NCBI GenBank assembly: GCA_002415855.1
Contig: DIAS01000162.1
Span: 1 to 64,000 of the forward strand
Source of the DNA: Bacteroidales bacterium UBA5072
GTDB lineage: Bacteria; Bacteroidota; Bacteroidia; Bacteroidales; UBA10428
Reading direction: 5' to 3'
Length of the DNA stretch: 64,000 bases
The notes beneath the pieces are model-generated. The model was given only the letters and a program-made list of their open reading frames with translations. It did no database searches and had not been told where the DNA came from. Below, piece after piece: positions 8,411-18,293 of the stretch (the first letter of the stretch is position 1; every line of letters begins with the position of its first letter). A program made the position numbers and the translations under genes.

Positions 8411-9244
8411 TTAAACCAGGGAATTCCTGACAGATTTGATAGTCTTTAAGATCAGGTTGTAATCTGCCTCGGACAATCCGGTATCCACTTTATCGTAAAC
8501 CGGTTTAAGAACCTGCAGTTTTGCTTCCAGGCTTTGGATATCTGCATTGGTATTCCTTGCGGTCAGAAGGCTCATAACTTTATCATAGGAAGCCTTCTGC
8601 TTGCTGATTATGTCAACCATACCCGTAAAATTGTATGAATTTTCAGATATATTGGTAGCAAGGTACATCAGTTCAACCCACATACCGGTAACCATATTGA
8701 CAGCCAGATCAGGATTGCTTTTCTGATCCAGGTACTGGTAAGTATCGTAAATCGTATTGGTAACAATAGAAATAAGAGAATCCTTGTTCTCGAATTTGGT
8801 TTTGTATTCTTCGGACAGCAATTTCGAATAATCATATGTTACGCCAAGCTGATCAGCAAGAGTTTTTATGGAATTCAGGTACGTCTGAATATCCTGTTGT
8901 TGCTGGTAGGTTGAGGCATAGGCGAGATCTGCGCCGTAAATACCCAGGTTAATTGCCTTACTTTGTTCGGTAATGTATTTCTCAACCTTTCCCGGAGCAT
9001 TCAGGTTCTTAGATGAATAAGTTGCACCGATGTCAGTAAGCATCTGTGTCATTTCAAATGGAGCGGGCAGCGGATATAAAACCTCTTTTATATCGGAGGC
9101 CAGTAATTCTTTGCTAAGACTATCTGCGGCCAGTTGGTCCTGGTCGGCCGATTTGCCTCCTCCCTTGCAGGATGCCACGAAGAATATGGCAACGACTACT
9201 ATCGCCAGTGAACTGGTTGAACTTAAGAATTTGTTTGTACTCAT
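8411..9244 (-). CDS. Lipoprotein of unknown function
   Basis: 277 residues with a type II signal peptide: hydrophobic LAIVVVAIFF followed by the lipobox VASC, so Cys26 would be lipidated; KGGGKS follows. The rest is predicted helical and soluble, with GIYGADLAYASTYQQQ and YDYSKLLSEEYKTKF, and no catalytic motif or transmembrane segment I recognise. It resembles conserved hypothetical lipoproteins of Bacteroidota. It precedes the ABC transporter on the same strand, but a hairpin separates them, so a functional link is uncertain. Its promoter region contains an inverted repeat and its leader an imperfect 24-nt tandem repeat. Confidence 0.8.
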   Translation of the reverse strand: MSTNKFLSSTSSLAIVVVAIFFVASCKGGGKSADQDQLAADSLSKELLASDIKEVLYPLPAPFEMTQMLTDIGATYSSKNLNAPGKVEKYITEQSKAINLGIYGADLAYASTYQQQQDIQTYLNSIKTLADQLGVTYDYSKLLSEEYKTKFENKDSLISIVTNTIYDTYQYLDQKSNPDLAVNMVTGMWVELMYLATNISENSYNFTGMVDIISKQKASYDKVMSLLTARNTNADIQSLEAKLQVLKPVYDKVDTGLSEADYNLILKTIKSVRNSLV

Positions 9245-9247
9245 ATT

Positions 9248-9295
9248 ATTTATTGATTTAATGATTTGTTGATTTATTGATTTAATGATCTGTTC
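9248..9295. repeat. Imperfect 24-nt tandem repeat in the lipoprotein leader
   Basis: Two adjacent 24-nt units (9248-9271 and 9272-9295), each starting ATTTATTGATTTAATGAT, agree at 22 of 24 positions. A decayed third unit may follow up to about 9330. The run lies between the predicted promoter and the start codon of the lipoprotein gene. Confidence 0.7.
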
Positions 9296-9351
9296 ATTTT
9301 ATGATTTATTGATCCAATGATCAGATGATTCAATATTTTATTAATTGAATG

Positions 9352-9380
9352 CAAATATAAGGATTGTAATTTATATTACA
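9352..9380 (-). promoter_or_regulatory. Promoter with operator-like inverted repeat for the lipoprotein gene
   Basis: On the minus strand TATATTTG (9359-9352) matches TAnnTTTG. Immediately upstream is the perfect dyad TGTAAT-N4-ATTACA (9365-9380), covering the region where the -33 contact is expected. A regulator bound there would affect initiation. The start codon is about 108 nt downstream. Confidence 0.5.
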
Positions 9381-9431
9381 GAGGGACCGGGCAATTTTAT
9401 TATGGTGAGAGGATATCCGTGAAGTCCGTCA

Positions 9432-12400
9432 TCAGTCATTATCAATGATCAGCTTCCTGTTGTAGACGGATCCATCAATGTGCACAGTGATATAATATAC
9501 ACCAACTCTCAGTTCATAATCAGAAATCACGATTAAGCGGTTGGTTCCGTCGGCGATTCTTCTCTGCAACAGATTTCCGCTCTGATCAAACAATTCAATG
9601 ACTGCTTTCCTGAAATCTTCTCTTCCGAGATCGATGTAAAAATAATCATCCCGGACAGGATTGGGAAATACAGTAATGGTAGCATTGTTGCCCGGGAAAC
9701 CCGTGGTGACTTCCAGGTATTCACAAGTGTCGGAAATATTTCCTGCTGCGTCTCCGGCACTGACACTCATATAATAGGCTGTATTATACGGCAACTCATT
9801 GAAGAATGCTTCTGTTCCGGTTACAGTAGCAACCAGCGAATCATTCTGGAAAACAAAATACTCTGTAACGCCCACATTATCCGCTGCCGAATTCCACTTC
9901 AGTTTAAAGCTTTTGTAGGTAATGTTGACAGCGGTCAGCCCTTCCGGGATCCCCGGACGCTGTGTATCGGGAGTTATGAGTTGAATCTCCGTACTGGCGG
10001 TGGAGGAATTGCCGGCTGCATCCCTGGCTTTCACAAAGACTACGTATTGCGTGGAGGAGGCAAGTCCTGTAATCATAATGGAGGTATCAGATGTGATCAG
10101 GTCGGGCATGTTGTTACAGTAAACCTCATATTCCACAACGCCAACATTGTCGGATGCCGGAGACCAGCTTAAGGTGAACGTGCTGTCGGTAACATTATCA
10201 GCAATGACTTCTGCCGGTGCTGCCGGAGATTGCAAATCAAGTGTCTGTACCTTTATGGCATCACTCACCGGGGAGTAATTCCCCGCTACATCCTTTGCCC
10301 TGACTGTCATGACATATTGCTTATAAGCGACCAGTCCGTCAATTTGAGCAACAGTATCGGTACATATTGTCAATAATGACCCATCCCTGTAAATCTCATA
10401 TCCATTGATACCAACATTGTCTGACGATGCCTTCCATTTCAGCGTAAAACCGGTTTCAGTAATGTCGTTAGTTGTCAACGCAGCAGGAACTGTAGGAGGC
10501 TCTGTATCAGGCGTGGTAACATTCAGAACAGAACTGACAGCTGAAGTATTACCGGCTGCATCTTTGGCCCTTACAGTCATGGCATAAGTTCTGAAAGCAG
10601 CGAGTCCAACCAGAACAGTGCTATTCCCGGTAACCCTGGTCACCTGAACGCCATTCTGATACACCAGGTATTCAGTTACCCCTACATTGTCCGTGGAGAC
10701 AGCCCACCGCAGCGTAAAGCCAGACTGGGTAAGGTTGGTATAATTCAAACCCGAAGGGACTGTCGGAGCCTCCGTATCAGGTGTTGTAACTTCCAGAACA
10801 TCACTGGGAGTAGACAGGTTACCCGCACCATCCCTGGCCCTTATGGTTATGGAATAGGTTCTGGCAGCAGCCAGACCAGTAAGCGTTGCAGCGGTACCTG
10901 TAACTGTTCTAGCCAGGATATTATGCTCATAGATCTCATATTCAGTAACTCCAACATTGTCGGTAGAGCCTGTCCAGTTCAACGTGAAGCCCGATTGAGT
11001 CAGGTTGGAATACGTCAGCCCGGTTGGTGTGGTCGGATGTTCGGTGTCCGGCGTAGTAACTCTCAATACGGCACTTGCAGCAGAGACATTCCCGGCTGCA
11101 TCCCTTGCTCTCACGGTCATATTATAAGATCTGAAGGCTGACAGCCCCGTCACCCCTGCTGCAGTACCTCCGACTGTTGCTACAAGAACTCCGTCCCTGT
11201 ATATATCATAGCCGGTAACATTTACATTGTCGGTTGAAGAACTCCAGGTAAGCGTAAAGCCTGTTTGTGACAGGTCGGAGAATGATAACCCTGCCGGGAC
11301 ACTCGGTGCTTCGGTATCCGGGGTTGTAACAGGTAGCGGGCTGCTGAGAGGCGATGTATTACCCACAGCATCTCTGGCTCTGACTGTCATAATATAACTT
11401 GCTGAAGCTCTTAAGCCGGTAATGTTAACATAGTTGGTTGTAACCGTAGCAACCTGAACACCATTCTGGTAAACATCATATCCTGCAACTCCCACATTAT
11501 CAGTGGATGCGGTCCAGTTCAACCTGAAACCCGATTGTATCAGATTGCTTATTGATAGTCCTGCAGGGGTCGTTGGGGGTTGGTTATCGAGGGTCCGGAC
11601 ATTTAAAACAGCACTCGCAGAAGAAATATTATTAGCCGCATCCTTCGCTCTTACTGTCATTGCATATGATGTGTAGGCAGCCAGTCCTGAAATTCCGACG
11701 GTATTGCCAGTAACGGTAACAAGGAATACCCCATTCTGATAAACATCGTAACCGGTGGTGCCTACATTATCTGCTGATGCCGTCCAGGTTAATGTAAAGC
11801 TTGATTGTGAAATATTGCTGGAAGTCAGGCCGGTTGGAACAGCCGGAGCCTGTGTATCGGGCGTGGTAACCACAAGAACGGAACTGGATGATGATATATT
11901 TCCGGCAGCATCAATTGCACTTACCGACATGGAATAAGATACAGATGCTGACAAACCACTCACATTTGCTGAAGGAGCGGTTACCGTTTGCAGCAATGTT
12001 CCATTCCTGTATACATTGTATCCTGTTACGCCCACATTGTCGCTGGCGGCGGTCCAGTTCAGCGTGAAGCTTGATTGCGTGAGGTTGCTGCTGGTAAGTC
12101 CCGTTGGTGCGGAGGGAGCGTGGGTATCCAGGGTTGTTACATTCAGGATGCTGCTCACTGGGGAAGTGTTACCGGCTGCGTCTTTTGCCCTGATCGTTAT
12201 CGCATAGGCTGTGCCTGCATTCAAACCGGTTATAGTCATGGAGGCACTGGTGACAGAATTTAACAGACTCCCATTCCGGTAAACATCGTAACCAGTAACA
12301 CCCACGTTATCGGTTGAGGGCGTCCAGGTAAGGCTAAAGCTTGTTTCTGTAATATTTGCAGCAGCCAGACCAGCAGGGACATTTGGTGCATGAAGATCAG

Positions 12401-15400
12401 CGGTGGTAACATAAAGAATACTGCTGAGGCCAGAAGTATTTCCGGCGGCATCTCTTGCTCTGACAGTCATTGAATAGGCAGATCCGGCACTAAGCCCGGT
12501 AACATTGAAGGATATGCCTGTGATCGTATTCAGCAAGGTACCGTTCCGGTACACATCATACCCGGTAACACCGGCGTTATCAGTAGAAGCGGTCCAGTTA
12601 AAGGTGAAGCTTGTTTCCGTGACAGCAGCGGATGATAATCCGGTAGGAACCGTAGGGGCTTGAAAATCAGCAGTAGTAACATAAAGTATGTTACTCCGTG
12701 CAGAGACATTATTGGCCGCATCTTTAGCGCTGACAGTCATTGAATAAGTTGCACCGGCATTCAGTCCGGTAATGTTCATGGAAGTACCTGTGACTGTATT
12801 CAATAAAATACCGTTTCGGTAAACATCGTATCCGGTGACGCCGACATCATCCGCAGATGCAGCCCAGGTCAGTGTAAATCCAGTTTCAGTAACAGATGCT
12901 GAGGACAAGCCTGCAGGAACGGTCGGAGCCTGCGTATCAGGAATGATCTCATCTAAGGTCCTGACAATGAGTTCGGTACTGGGATCAGAAAGATTGCCTG
13001 CTGCATCCTTTGCGATTACGGTCACAGAATAATTTGTGGCAGATGGAAGATCGCTCAGCGTAGCCGTGGTTGAAACAACTGTGGTGACGTGCGTGCTGTT
13101 CAGGAGAATATCGTATCCGGTAACGGCAATATTATCTGTGGAGGCAGTCCAGGTAAGGGTAAATCCGGTTTCACTGATATCAGATGAAGACAAACCGGTT
13201 GGGGCTGTAGGTTTTTCGGTGTCAGGTATAACTACCTCGAGGGTAGTTACATTCAGGGGCACAGATAAGCCGGATATGTTTCCGGCAGCATCTCTTGCGC
13301 TCACTGTCATAGCATAGGTCGCAGAAGCCGTCAGTCCTGAAATGTCTGCCGAGTTTACTGCCACCGTGGCGATCAGCACTCCGTCCTGGTATACATCGTA
13401 TCCTGTGACACCCACATTGTCTGTTGAAGCGGTCCAGCCTAAAGTAAATCCGGTTTGTGTTACATTGGAGAAGGTTAATCCTGTGGGGACCGCCGGTGCC
13501 TGGCTATCAACAATCACGGCCTCAGCTGTGGTAACATTCAGAATTGCACTTGAAACTGAAGTATTGCCGGCTGCGTCCTTTGCCCTAACAGTCATGGCAT
13601 AACTGGTGGAAGCCGCTAAGCCTGTGATACTTGCCGTTGTGCCGGTAACCGACGATTCATAAGAACCGTTCCGGTAAACATCATATCCGGTAACACCAAC
13701 GTTATCCAAGGAGGCTGTCCAGCTTAATGTAAAACCGGACTGTGTGATGTTGCTTGCAGATAATGGGCCGGGAGCAGCGGGAGCCTGTGTGTCAGGGGTA
13801 GTAACGTTAAATACCGCGCTGGCAATGGAAATATTGCCTGCAGCATCTTTAGCCTTAACTGTCATGGCGTAGGTTGTGGATGCGGATAAACCCGTAATAT
13901 TCGCAGAAGTACCGGTAACTGAAGCTACTCTCGTACCATTCTGAAAAACATCGTACCCCGTAACACCAACATTATCTGCCGAGGCGATCCAGCTAAACAA
14001 AAATCCCGTTTCCGTAAGACTTCCGGATGACAGTCCGGTTGGTGCTGCAGGAGCTTCGGTATCGGGGGTGGTTAAAGATAACGGACTGCTGACAGCAGAA
14101 AGATTGCCGGCCGCATCTCTTGCCCGCACCGTAAATGAATACAAAGTCGAGACATTCAAACCGGTAATGCTGGCAGATGTACTGGTGACAGTAATTTCCA
14201 ATACACCGTTCTTATATACAAGGTAACCTGTAACACCAACATTATCTGTAGACGCTGTCCAGCTCAGAATAAAACTGGTCTGGGTGATGCCGGAGGATGC
14301 AAGTGCTGTTGGTGCGGTAGGTGGCTGGCTATCGACTACAACTGGATCAAGGGTTTTGACACTGAGGGCAGTGCTTGCTGCCGATACATTATTGGCGGCA
14401 TCTTTGGCTCTGACCGTCATAACGTAGGTAGTACCGGCAGACAATCCGGAGATGCCAAAAGTAGTGCCTGTAACGGTCTCCAGATAGGTCCCGTCTCTAT
14501 AAACATCGTAACCGATAACACCCACATTATCTGTGGAAGCAGTCCAGCTCAGGGTAAAGCTGGTCTGAGTTATGTTGGCTGATGCAAGTCCAGCAGGAAC
14601 AGCAGGTGCATGTGTATCGGGAGTAGTAACGTTGAATATCGTGCTTTGAGCTGAAGCATTGCCTGCTGCATCCCTTGCTCTTACTGTCATGGCATAGGTG
14701 GTGGAGGCCGTCAGACCTGATATTACAGCAGATGTACCGGTAACTGAGCTCAGCAATGAGCCGTTCCGGTAAACATCATATCCTGTAACGCCTACGTTAT
14801 CCGTTGCGGCAGCCCAGCTTAATGTGAAACCGGTTTCTGTAAGGTTGCCGGAGGACAAGGCAAGCGGTACTGTAGGAGCCTCGGTATCTGCTGTGGTAAC
14901 AATTAATGAGGCGCTAAGCGGAGATAGATTGCCAGCACCGTCCCTTGCTCTGACCGTGAACGTATAAGCGGTGGCGGCACTCAGTCCTGTAATGCTTGCA
15001 GTGGTGAGTCTGCCTGTACTAACCTGCACACCATTCATATAGACTGTATATCCTGATATGCCGACATTATCAGTAGATGCAGTCCAGTTCAATGTCAGGC
15101 TTGATTGTTGCACACTTGTAGCATTTAGCCCTGTGGGAGCCGTGGGAGCCTGAGTATCAGGCACATCATATGCTCCGACGTACCATGTCGCCAGGTTGTT
15201 ATAAACAACTGCCTTTGCAGCATTCCTGATATTCGCAGCATCAGTTGCAGACAGTGTATAATTATAGGTAAGAAGCGACGGGTCCTTTCTGAAAATTGCA
15301 GCATAGAAAGCGCAAGCTGCAGCGTAGGAGCCTGCTTCGGAAGGATGGCTGCCATCGATATTGTACAATTCAATGGCAGGGAAGTTTTGACGGATATTAC

Positions 15401-15935
15401 GCCAAACGGCACCAACAGGACTAACTTCTGCCTGATTATCGATTGCCATGTACATATACCTTTCCCTGGTAAGGTCATCCATTCCGATATAAGTACATAC
15501 TTCAGGGAGCCTGGCACACCTGTCGGCATCACCGTCTCTTCTGCCCCATGTCATGTAAAACATGGTACGGGCATTAGTATTGTACGAATTAACCTGTGAA
15601 TGTAAGTTGCGTGCATACGGATATACATATACCTCAACCGTGCTTAACGGCTCGGAAGGATACTGGCTGAATTCCTGTAAAATAACATAATCCCAGCCAC
15701 CCTGTTGTATCAATCCCAGAGTAGTACTGTTTGAGGAGTGCTGCTGAAGGGTATAACCCGGAAGTGCACTAGACTGCCAGATCAGGGTTGCACCCCCGGA
15801 ACTAGCCAGATTGGCAACGATCTGTGGCATGTCATTATAAAAGGTGTAACTGTTCCCGATAAACAATACCCTCCTTGTCTGACTGTTCCCAAACAGATAA
15901 AAAAAGATCAGTAACAGGGTAAGCGCTCTTTTCAA
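9432..15935 (-). CDS. Giant secreted SGNH-hydrolase-like protein with 20 FN3 repeats and T9SS tail
   Basis: 2167 residues. The start is TTG at 15935: an in-frame TAG lies two codons upstream, and this start gives a good signal peptide (KRALTLLLIFFYLFGNS). Residues about 20-250 look like an SGNH/GDSL hydrolase: FIGNSYTFYNDM (nucleophile Ser29) and DGSHPSEAG (Asp194, His197). There follow 20 fibronectin type III domains of about 91 residues, each starting near DTxAPxxPxGL and containing WTASTDNVGVTGYDVYxNG. The C-terminus (FPNPVRDDYFYID ... GVYYITVHIDG ... RKLIID) is a T9SS type A sorting domain. The probable role is an esterase or deacetylase acting on surface or external glycan, displayed on a long FN3 stalk. 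Substrate unknown. Confidence 0.88.
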   Translation of the reverse strand: MKRALTLLLIFFYLFGNSQTRRVLFIGNSYTFYNDMPQIVANLASSGGATLIWQSSALPGYTLQQHSSNSTTLGLIQQGGWDYVILQEFSQYPSEPLSTVEVYVYPYARNLHSQVNSYNTNARTMFYMTWGRRDGDADRCARLPEVCTYIGMDDLTRERYMYMAIDNQAEVSPVGAVWRNIRQNFPAIELYNIDGSHPSEAGSYAAACAFYAAIFRKDPSLLTYNYTLSATDAANIRNAAKAVVYNNLATWYVGAYDVPDTQAPTAPTGLNATSVQQSSLTLNWTASTDNVGISGYTVYMNGVQVSTGRLTTASITGLSAATAYTFTVRARDGAGNLSPLSASLIVTTADTEAPTVPLALSSGNLTETGFTLSWAAATDNVGVTGYDVYRNGSLLSSVTGTSAVISGLTASTTYAMTVRARDAAGNASAQSTIFNVTTPDTHAPAVPAGLASANITQTSFTLSWTASTDNVGVIGYDVYRDGTYLETVTGTTFGISGLSAGTTYVMTVRAKDAANNVSAASTALSVKTLDPVVVDSQPPTAPTALASSGITQTSFILSWTASTDNVGVTGYLVYKNGVLEITVTSTSASITGLNVSTLYSFTVRARDAAGNLSAVSSPLSLTTPDTEAPAAPTGLSSGSLTETGFLFSWIASADNVGVTGYDVFQNGTRVASVTGTSANITGLSASTTYAMTVKAKDAAGNISIASAVFNVTTPDTQAPAAPGPLSASNITQSGFTLSWTASLDNVGVTGYDVYRNGSYESSVTGTTASITGLAASTSYAMTVRAKDAAGNTSVSSAILNVTTAEAVIVDSQAPAVPTGLTFSNVTQTGFTLGWTASTDNVGVTGYDVYQDGVLIATVAVNSADISGLTASATYAMTVSARDAAGNISGLSVPLNVTTLEVVIPDTEKPTAPTGLSSSDISETGFTLTWTASTDNIAVTGYDILLNSTHVTTVVSTTATLSDLPSATNYSVTVIAKDAAGNLSDPSTELIVRTLDEIIPDTQAPTVPAGLSSASVTETGFTLTWAASADDVGVTGYDVYRNGILLNTVTGTSMNITGLNAGATYSMTVSAKDAANNVSARSNILYVTTADFQAPTVPTGLSSAAVTETSFTFNWTASTDNAGVTGYDVYRNGTLLNTITGISFNVTGLSAGSAYSMTVRARDAAGNTSGLSSILYVTTADLHAPNVPAGLAAANITETSFSLTWTPSTDNVGVTGYDVYRNGSLLNSVTSASMTITGLNAGTAYAITIRAKDAAGNTSPVSSILNVTTLDTHAPSAPTGLTSSNLTQSSFTLNWTAASDNVGVTGYNVYRNGTLLQTVTAPSANVSGLSASVSYSMSVSAIDAAGNISSSSSVLVVTTPDTQAPAVPTGLTSSNISQSSFTLTWTASADNVGTTGYDVYQNGVFLVTVTGNTVGISGLAAYTSYAMTVRAKDAANNISSASAVLNVRTLDNQPPTTPAGLSISNLIQSGFRLNWTASTDNVGVAGYDVYQNGVQVATVTTNYVNITGLRASASYIMTVRARDAVGNTSPLSSPLPVTTPDTEAPSVPAGLSFSDLSQTGFTLTWSSSTDNVNVTGYDIYRDGVLVATVGGTAAGVTGLSAFRSYNMTVRARDAAGNVSAASAVLRVTTPDTEHPTTPTGLTYSNLTQSGFTLNWTGSTDNVGVTEYEIYEHNILARTVTGTAATLTGLAAARTYSITIRARDGAGNLSTPSDVLEVTTPDTEAPTVPSGLNYTNLTQSGFTLRWAVSTDNVGVTEYLVYQNGVQVTRVTGNSTVLVGLAAFRTYAMTVRAKDAAGNTSAVSSVLNVTTPDTEPPTVPAALTTNDITETGFTLKWKASSDNVGINGYEIYRDGSLLTICTDTVAQIDGLVAYKQYVMTVRAKDVAGNYSPVSDAIKVQTLDLQSPAAPAEVIADNVTDSTFTLSWSPASDNVGVVEYEVYCNNMPDLITSDTSIMITGLASSTQYVVFVKARDAAGNSSTASTEIQLITPDTQRPGIPEGLTAVNITYKSFKLKWNSAADNVGVTEYFVFQNDSLVATVTGTEAFFNELPYNTAYYMSVSAGDAAGNISDTCEYLEVTTGFPGNNATITVFPNPVRDDYFYIDLGREDFRKAVIELFDQSGNLLQRRIADGTNRLIVISDYELRVGVYYITVHIDGSVYNRKLIIDND
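9700..15159 (-). repeat. Twenty tandem FN3-coding units, about 273 nt each
   Basis: Coding repeat region of the giant SGNH/FN3 protein. The units are in frame and diverged at the DNA level, though blocks such as the TGGACxGCATC...GATAATGTxGG core recur. The two C-terminal units are the most divergent and the middle ones the most alike, as expected from internal duplication. Confidence 0.85.
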
Positions 15936-15974
15936 CGGCTAACTTTTATAGTTTAGGTTTTTGTGATCAGGCCC

Positions 15975-16007
15975 TAAAGATAAATCATGGCCTGGGATTC
16001 GTTCAAA
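15975..16007 (-). promoter_or_regulatory. Promoter of the giant FN3 gene
   Basis: Minus strand: TTTG at 16007-16004, a 21-nt spacer, then TATCTTTA at 15982-15975. Both boxes of the Bacteroidota promoter are present, with one mismatch in the -7 box. The expected start of transcription is about 33 nt before the TTG start codon. Confidence 0.6.
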
Positions 16008-16162
16008 TAATATTGACGGGCAATCTAATTAATTTGATAAAAATCATAAAACAGTCAGTGGAAAAACTTATAATTTTTTTTCAACAGGAGTCTATCCGTC
16101 AAAGATCAGTAAAGTAACCTTTTTGTTCCCTGGTGTGCGTTACCCTCCTTTTTCGCACCGTT

Positions 16163-16212
16163 TACTTTTGGCCAGTTTCTCTTGTAATTTCAAATTAAAT
16201 GCTTCACCTTTG
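16163..16212 (+). promoter_or_regulatory. Candidate promoters of kup
   Basis: Two candidate -7 boxes. TACTTTTG at 16163-16170 fits the consensus exactly but lacks a -33 box. CACCTTTG at 16205-16212 has one mismatch but a TTG 20 nt upstream (16182-16184). The second also gives the more usual distance (about 36 nt) to the ATG at 16255. Confidence 0.4.
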
Positions 16213-16254
16213 CATGCTTAAAAAATCCCGGGAGGCTCACTGTAGCGTATTAAG

Positions 16255-18201
16255 ATGACAAGCAACGGCAAAAGCCATGGCATTAAATTCAGTGCGGCAG
16301 GTTTACTCGTTACACTTGGAATAGTTTTTGGCGATATCGGGACATCCCCGCTGTATGTAATGAAGGCCGTAATCCGAGAGGATTTCCCAATTGAGACCGA
16401 TTTTATTGTGGGCATTCTTTCCTGTGTGATCTGGACCCTCACCATACAGACAACAATCAAGTATGTAATTATTACACTTAGAGCGGATAACAAGGGTGAA
16501 GGCGGCATCTTCTCTTTGTTTGCACTGCTGCGTAAAAGCAAGCGGTGGGTATATATCCTGGCAATCATTGGTGGCAGCACGCTGCTGGCCGATGGGATCA
16601 TTACTCCCTCTATCACGGTTGTTTCATCCATTGAGGGGCTTCAGCTGATCAATCCCGCCATCAAGGTAGTGCCGATTGTAATTGCCATTTTAACTGCGCT
16701 GTTTTTGGTGCAGCAATTCGGAACCGAGTACATCGGAAAGTTCTTCGGACCAGTTATGTTTTTCTGGTTTTTAATGCTTGGGGTCCTTGGTCTGCTGGAG
16801 ATCCATGAGCAGCTCTCGGTACTGAAAGCTTTCAATCCCTGGTACGCAGTGCATTTATTGTGGAAATATCCGGGAAGTATTCTCCTTTTAGGAGCTGTAT
16901 TCCTTTGCACCACCGGGGCAGAAGCGCTGTATACTGATCTCGGGCACTGCGGAATTAAAAACATCCGGATATCCTGGATCTTTGTAAAAATAACACTGAT
17001 TCTGAATTATTTAGGACAGGGTGCCTGGTTGCTCAGTCATGGCAATGCCATCAACAACCTGACCAATCCATTTTTTGCCTTTATGCCTGCGTGGTTCCTC
17101 CCGTTCGGGGTTGCCCTTGCCACGGCAGCAGCCATAATCGCCAGCCAGGCACTGATCAGCGGTTCGTATACGCTGATCAGTGAGGCCATTTCATTGAATT
17201 TCTGGCCCAAGATCAAGATCAAATACCCTACCCTGCAGAAAGGCCAGATGTACATTTCAAGCATTAACTGGTTTTTATGGTTCTCCTGCATGCTTGTGGT
17301 TTTAATATTCAGGGAATCAAACAATATGGAAGCTGCTTACGGACTTTCCATCACCATCACCATGCTGATCACCACCTTTCTCATGGTATCTTACCTGTCG
17401 ATAAAACGAACTCCCCTGGTCGTCAGGGTTGCTTTTCTGGGTATTTACCTGTTGATCGAGGGGGCTTTTCTGTATGCCAATCTCTTCAAGTTCTCGCATG
17501 GTGGCTGGTTTACCATTCTGGCTGCCGGAATTCTTGTCATTGTTATGCTTTCGTGGTATCATGGTCGTAGAATTACCAACCGGTTTTTGCGATTCCTTCC
17601 TTTGGAACAATATATTGATACCATCAAAGATCTCCGCAATGATACCAGCATTCCGAAAACTTCCTCCAACCTGGTATACCTTACCAAAGCCAATCGTGTC
17701 ACAGATGTAGAATCAAAGATCATCCTGTCAATTCTGAACAAGCAGCCCAAACGTGCCGACCATTACTGGCTGATCCATGTGGACATCATGGACGATCCCC
17801 GGACCATGGAATACAAAGTCACGCATATAATTCCTGGTATCCTGACCAGGATTGACTTTTTCCTGGGTTTCAAGGTTGAACGGCGGATTCACAGCATGTT
17901 CAAACACATTACCAATGAAATGGCAAAAAGGGGAGATATTGATCTCTTCAGCGGCTATCCTTCACTGCGCAAGCACAATGTGATCACTGATTTCCGGTTT
18001 ATTATCATCGACAGGTTGAATCTCTCCGACCTGGAATTTAAATTTCTGGAACGGGTGATCATCAACATCTACCTCTTTTTCGTCCGGCACAGTCTTTCCG
18101 ATGTGAAGGCCCTCGGATTTGATGCCAGCTCCGTATACGTTGAGCAGATGGCCTTGGGTTTTGAAGGTGGCACTAACTTCAGGCTGGTCGAAAGATCCTG
18201 A
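16255..18201 (+). CDS. kup: KUP-family potassium uptake protein
   Basis: Low-affinity K+ uptake at the cytoplasmic membrane, probably H+-coupled. The 648-residue protein carries the family signature GIVFGDIGTSPLYVMKAV at residues about 22-39 and about 12 transmembrane segments up to about residue 450 (for example IGGSTLLADGIITPSITV and GAVFLCTTGAEALYTDLGHCG). A soluble C-terminal domain of about 190 residues follows. Length is typical of the family. It is monocistronic or loosely followed by rsmE, 92 nt downstream with its own -7 box. Nothing odd in the sequence. Confidence 0.95.
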   Translation: MTSNGKSHGIKFSAAGLLVTLGIVFGDIGTSPLYVMKAVIREDFPIETDFIVGILSCVIWTLTIQTTIKYVIITLRADNKGEGGIFSLFALLRKSKRWVYILAIIGGSTLLADGIITPSITVVSSIEGLQLINPAIKVVPIVIAILTALFLVQQFGTEYIGKFFGPVMFFWFLMLGVLGLLEIHEQLSVLKAFNPWYAVHLLWKYPGSILLLGAVFLCTTGAEALYTDLGHCGIKNIRISWIFVKITLILNYLGQGAWLLSHGNAINNLTNPFFAFMPAWFLPFGVALATAAAIIASQALISGSYTLISEAISLNFWPKIKIKYPTLQKGQMYISSINWFLWFSCMLVVLIFRESNNMEAAYGLSITITMLITTFLMVSYLSIKRTPLVVRVAFLGIYLLIEGAFLYANLFKFSHGGWFTILAAGILVIVMLSWYHGRRITNRFLRFLPLEQYIDTIKDLRNDTSIPKTSSNLVYLTKANRVTDVESKIILSILNKQPKRADHYWLIHVDIMDDPRTMEYKVTHIIPGILTRIDFFLGFKVERRIHSMFKHITNEMAKRGDIDLFSGYPSLRKHNVITDFRFIIIDRLNLSDLEFKFLERVIINIYLFFVRHSLSDVKALGFDASSVYVEQMALGFEGGTNFRLVERS

Positions 18202-18249
18202 TGACCAATTGTCCCGTCCTCATTTTATGTAAAAAGAAGGATTACTTGT

Positions 18250-18257
18250 TATTTTTG
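18250..18257 (+). promoter_or_regulatory. -7 box of rsmE
   Basis: TATTTTTG matches TAnnTTTG exactly, 36 nt before the rsmE ATG. No convincing -33 TTTG is found upstream. Confidence 0.4.
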
Positions 18258-18293
18258 GTGTAAGTTTACTCAGGAATCTTTTATGAAATAGAA

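Larger units (their letters stand above)
15936..16254. other. Divergent intergenic region between the FN3 gene and kup
   Basis: 319 nt without a gene, AT-rich in its first half (TAATTAATTTGATAAAAATC). It holds the minus-strand promoter of the FN3 gene near 15975-16007 and plus-strand -7-like boxes for kup at 16163-16212. I see nothing else in it. Confidence 0.7.

Noticed and set aside
9700..15159. Regular repeat spacing resembling a CRISPR array
   Set aside because: Units are about 273 nt, in frame and encode FN3 domains; there are no short identical repeats with unique spacers.
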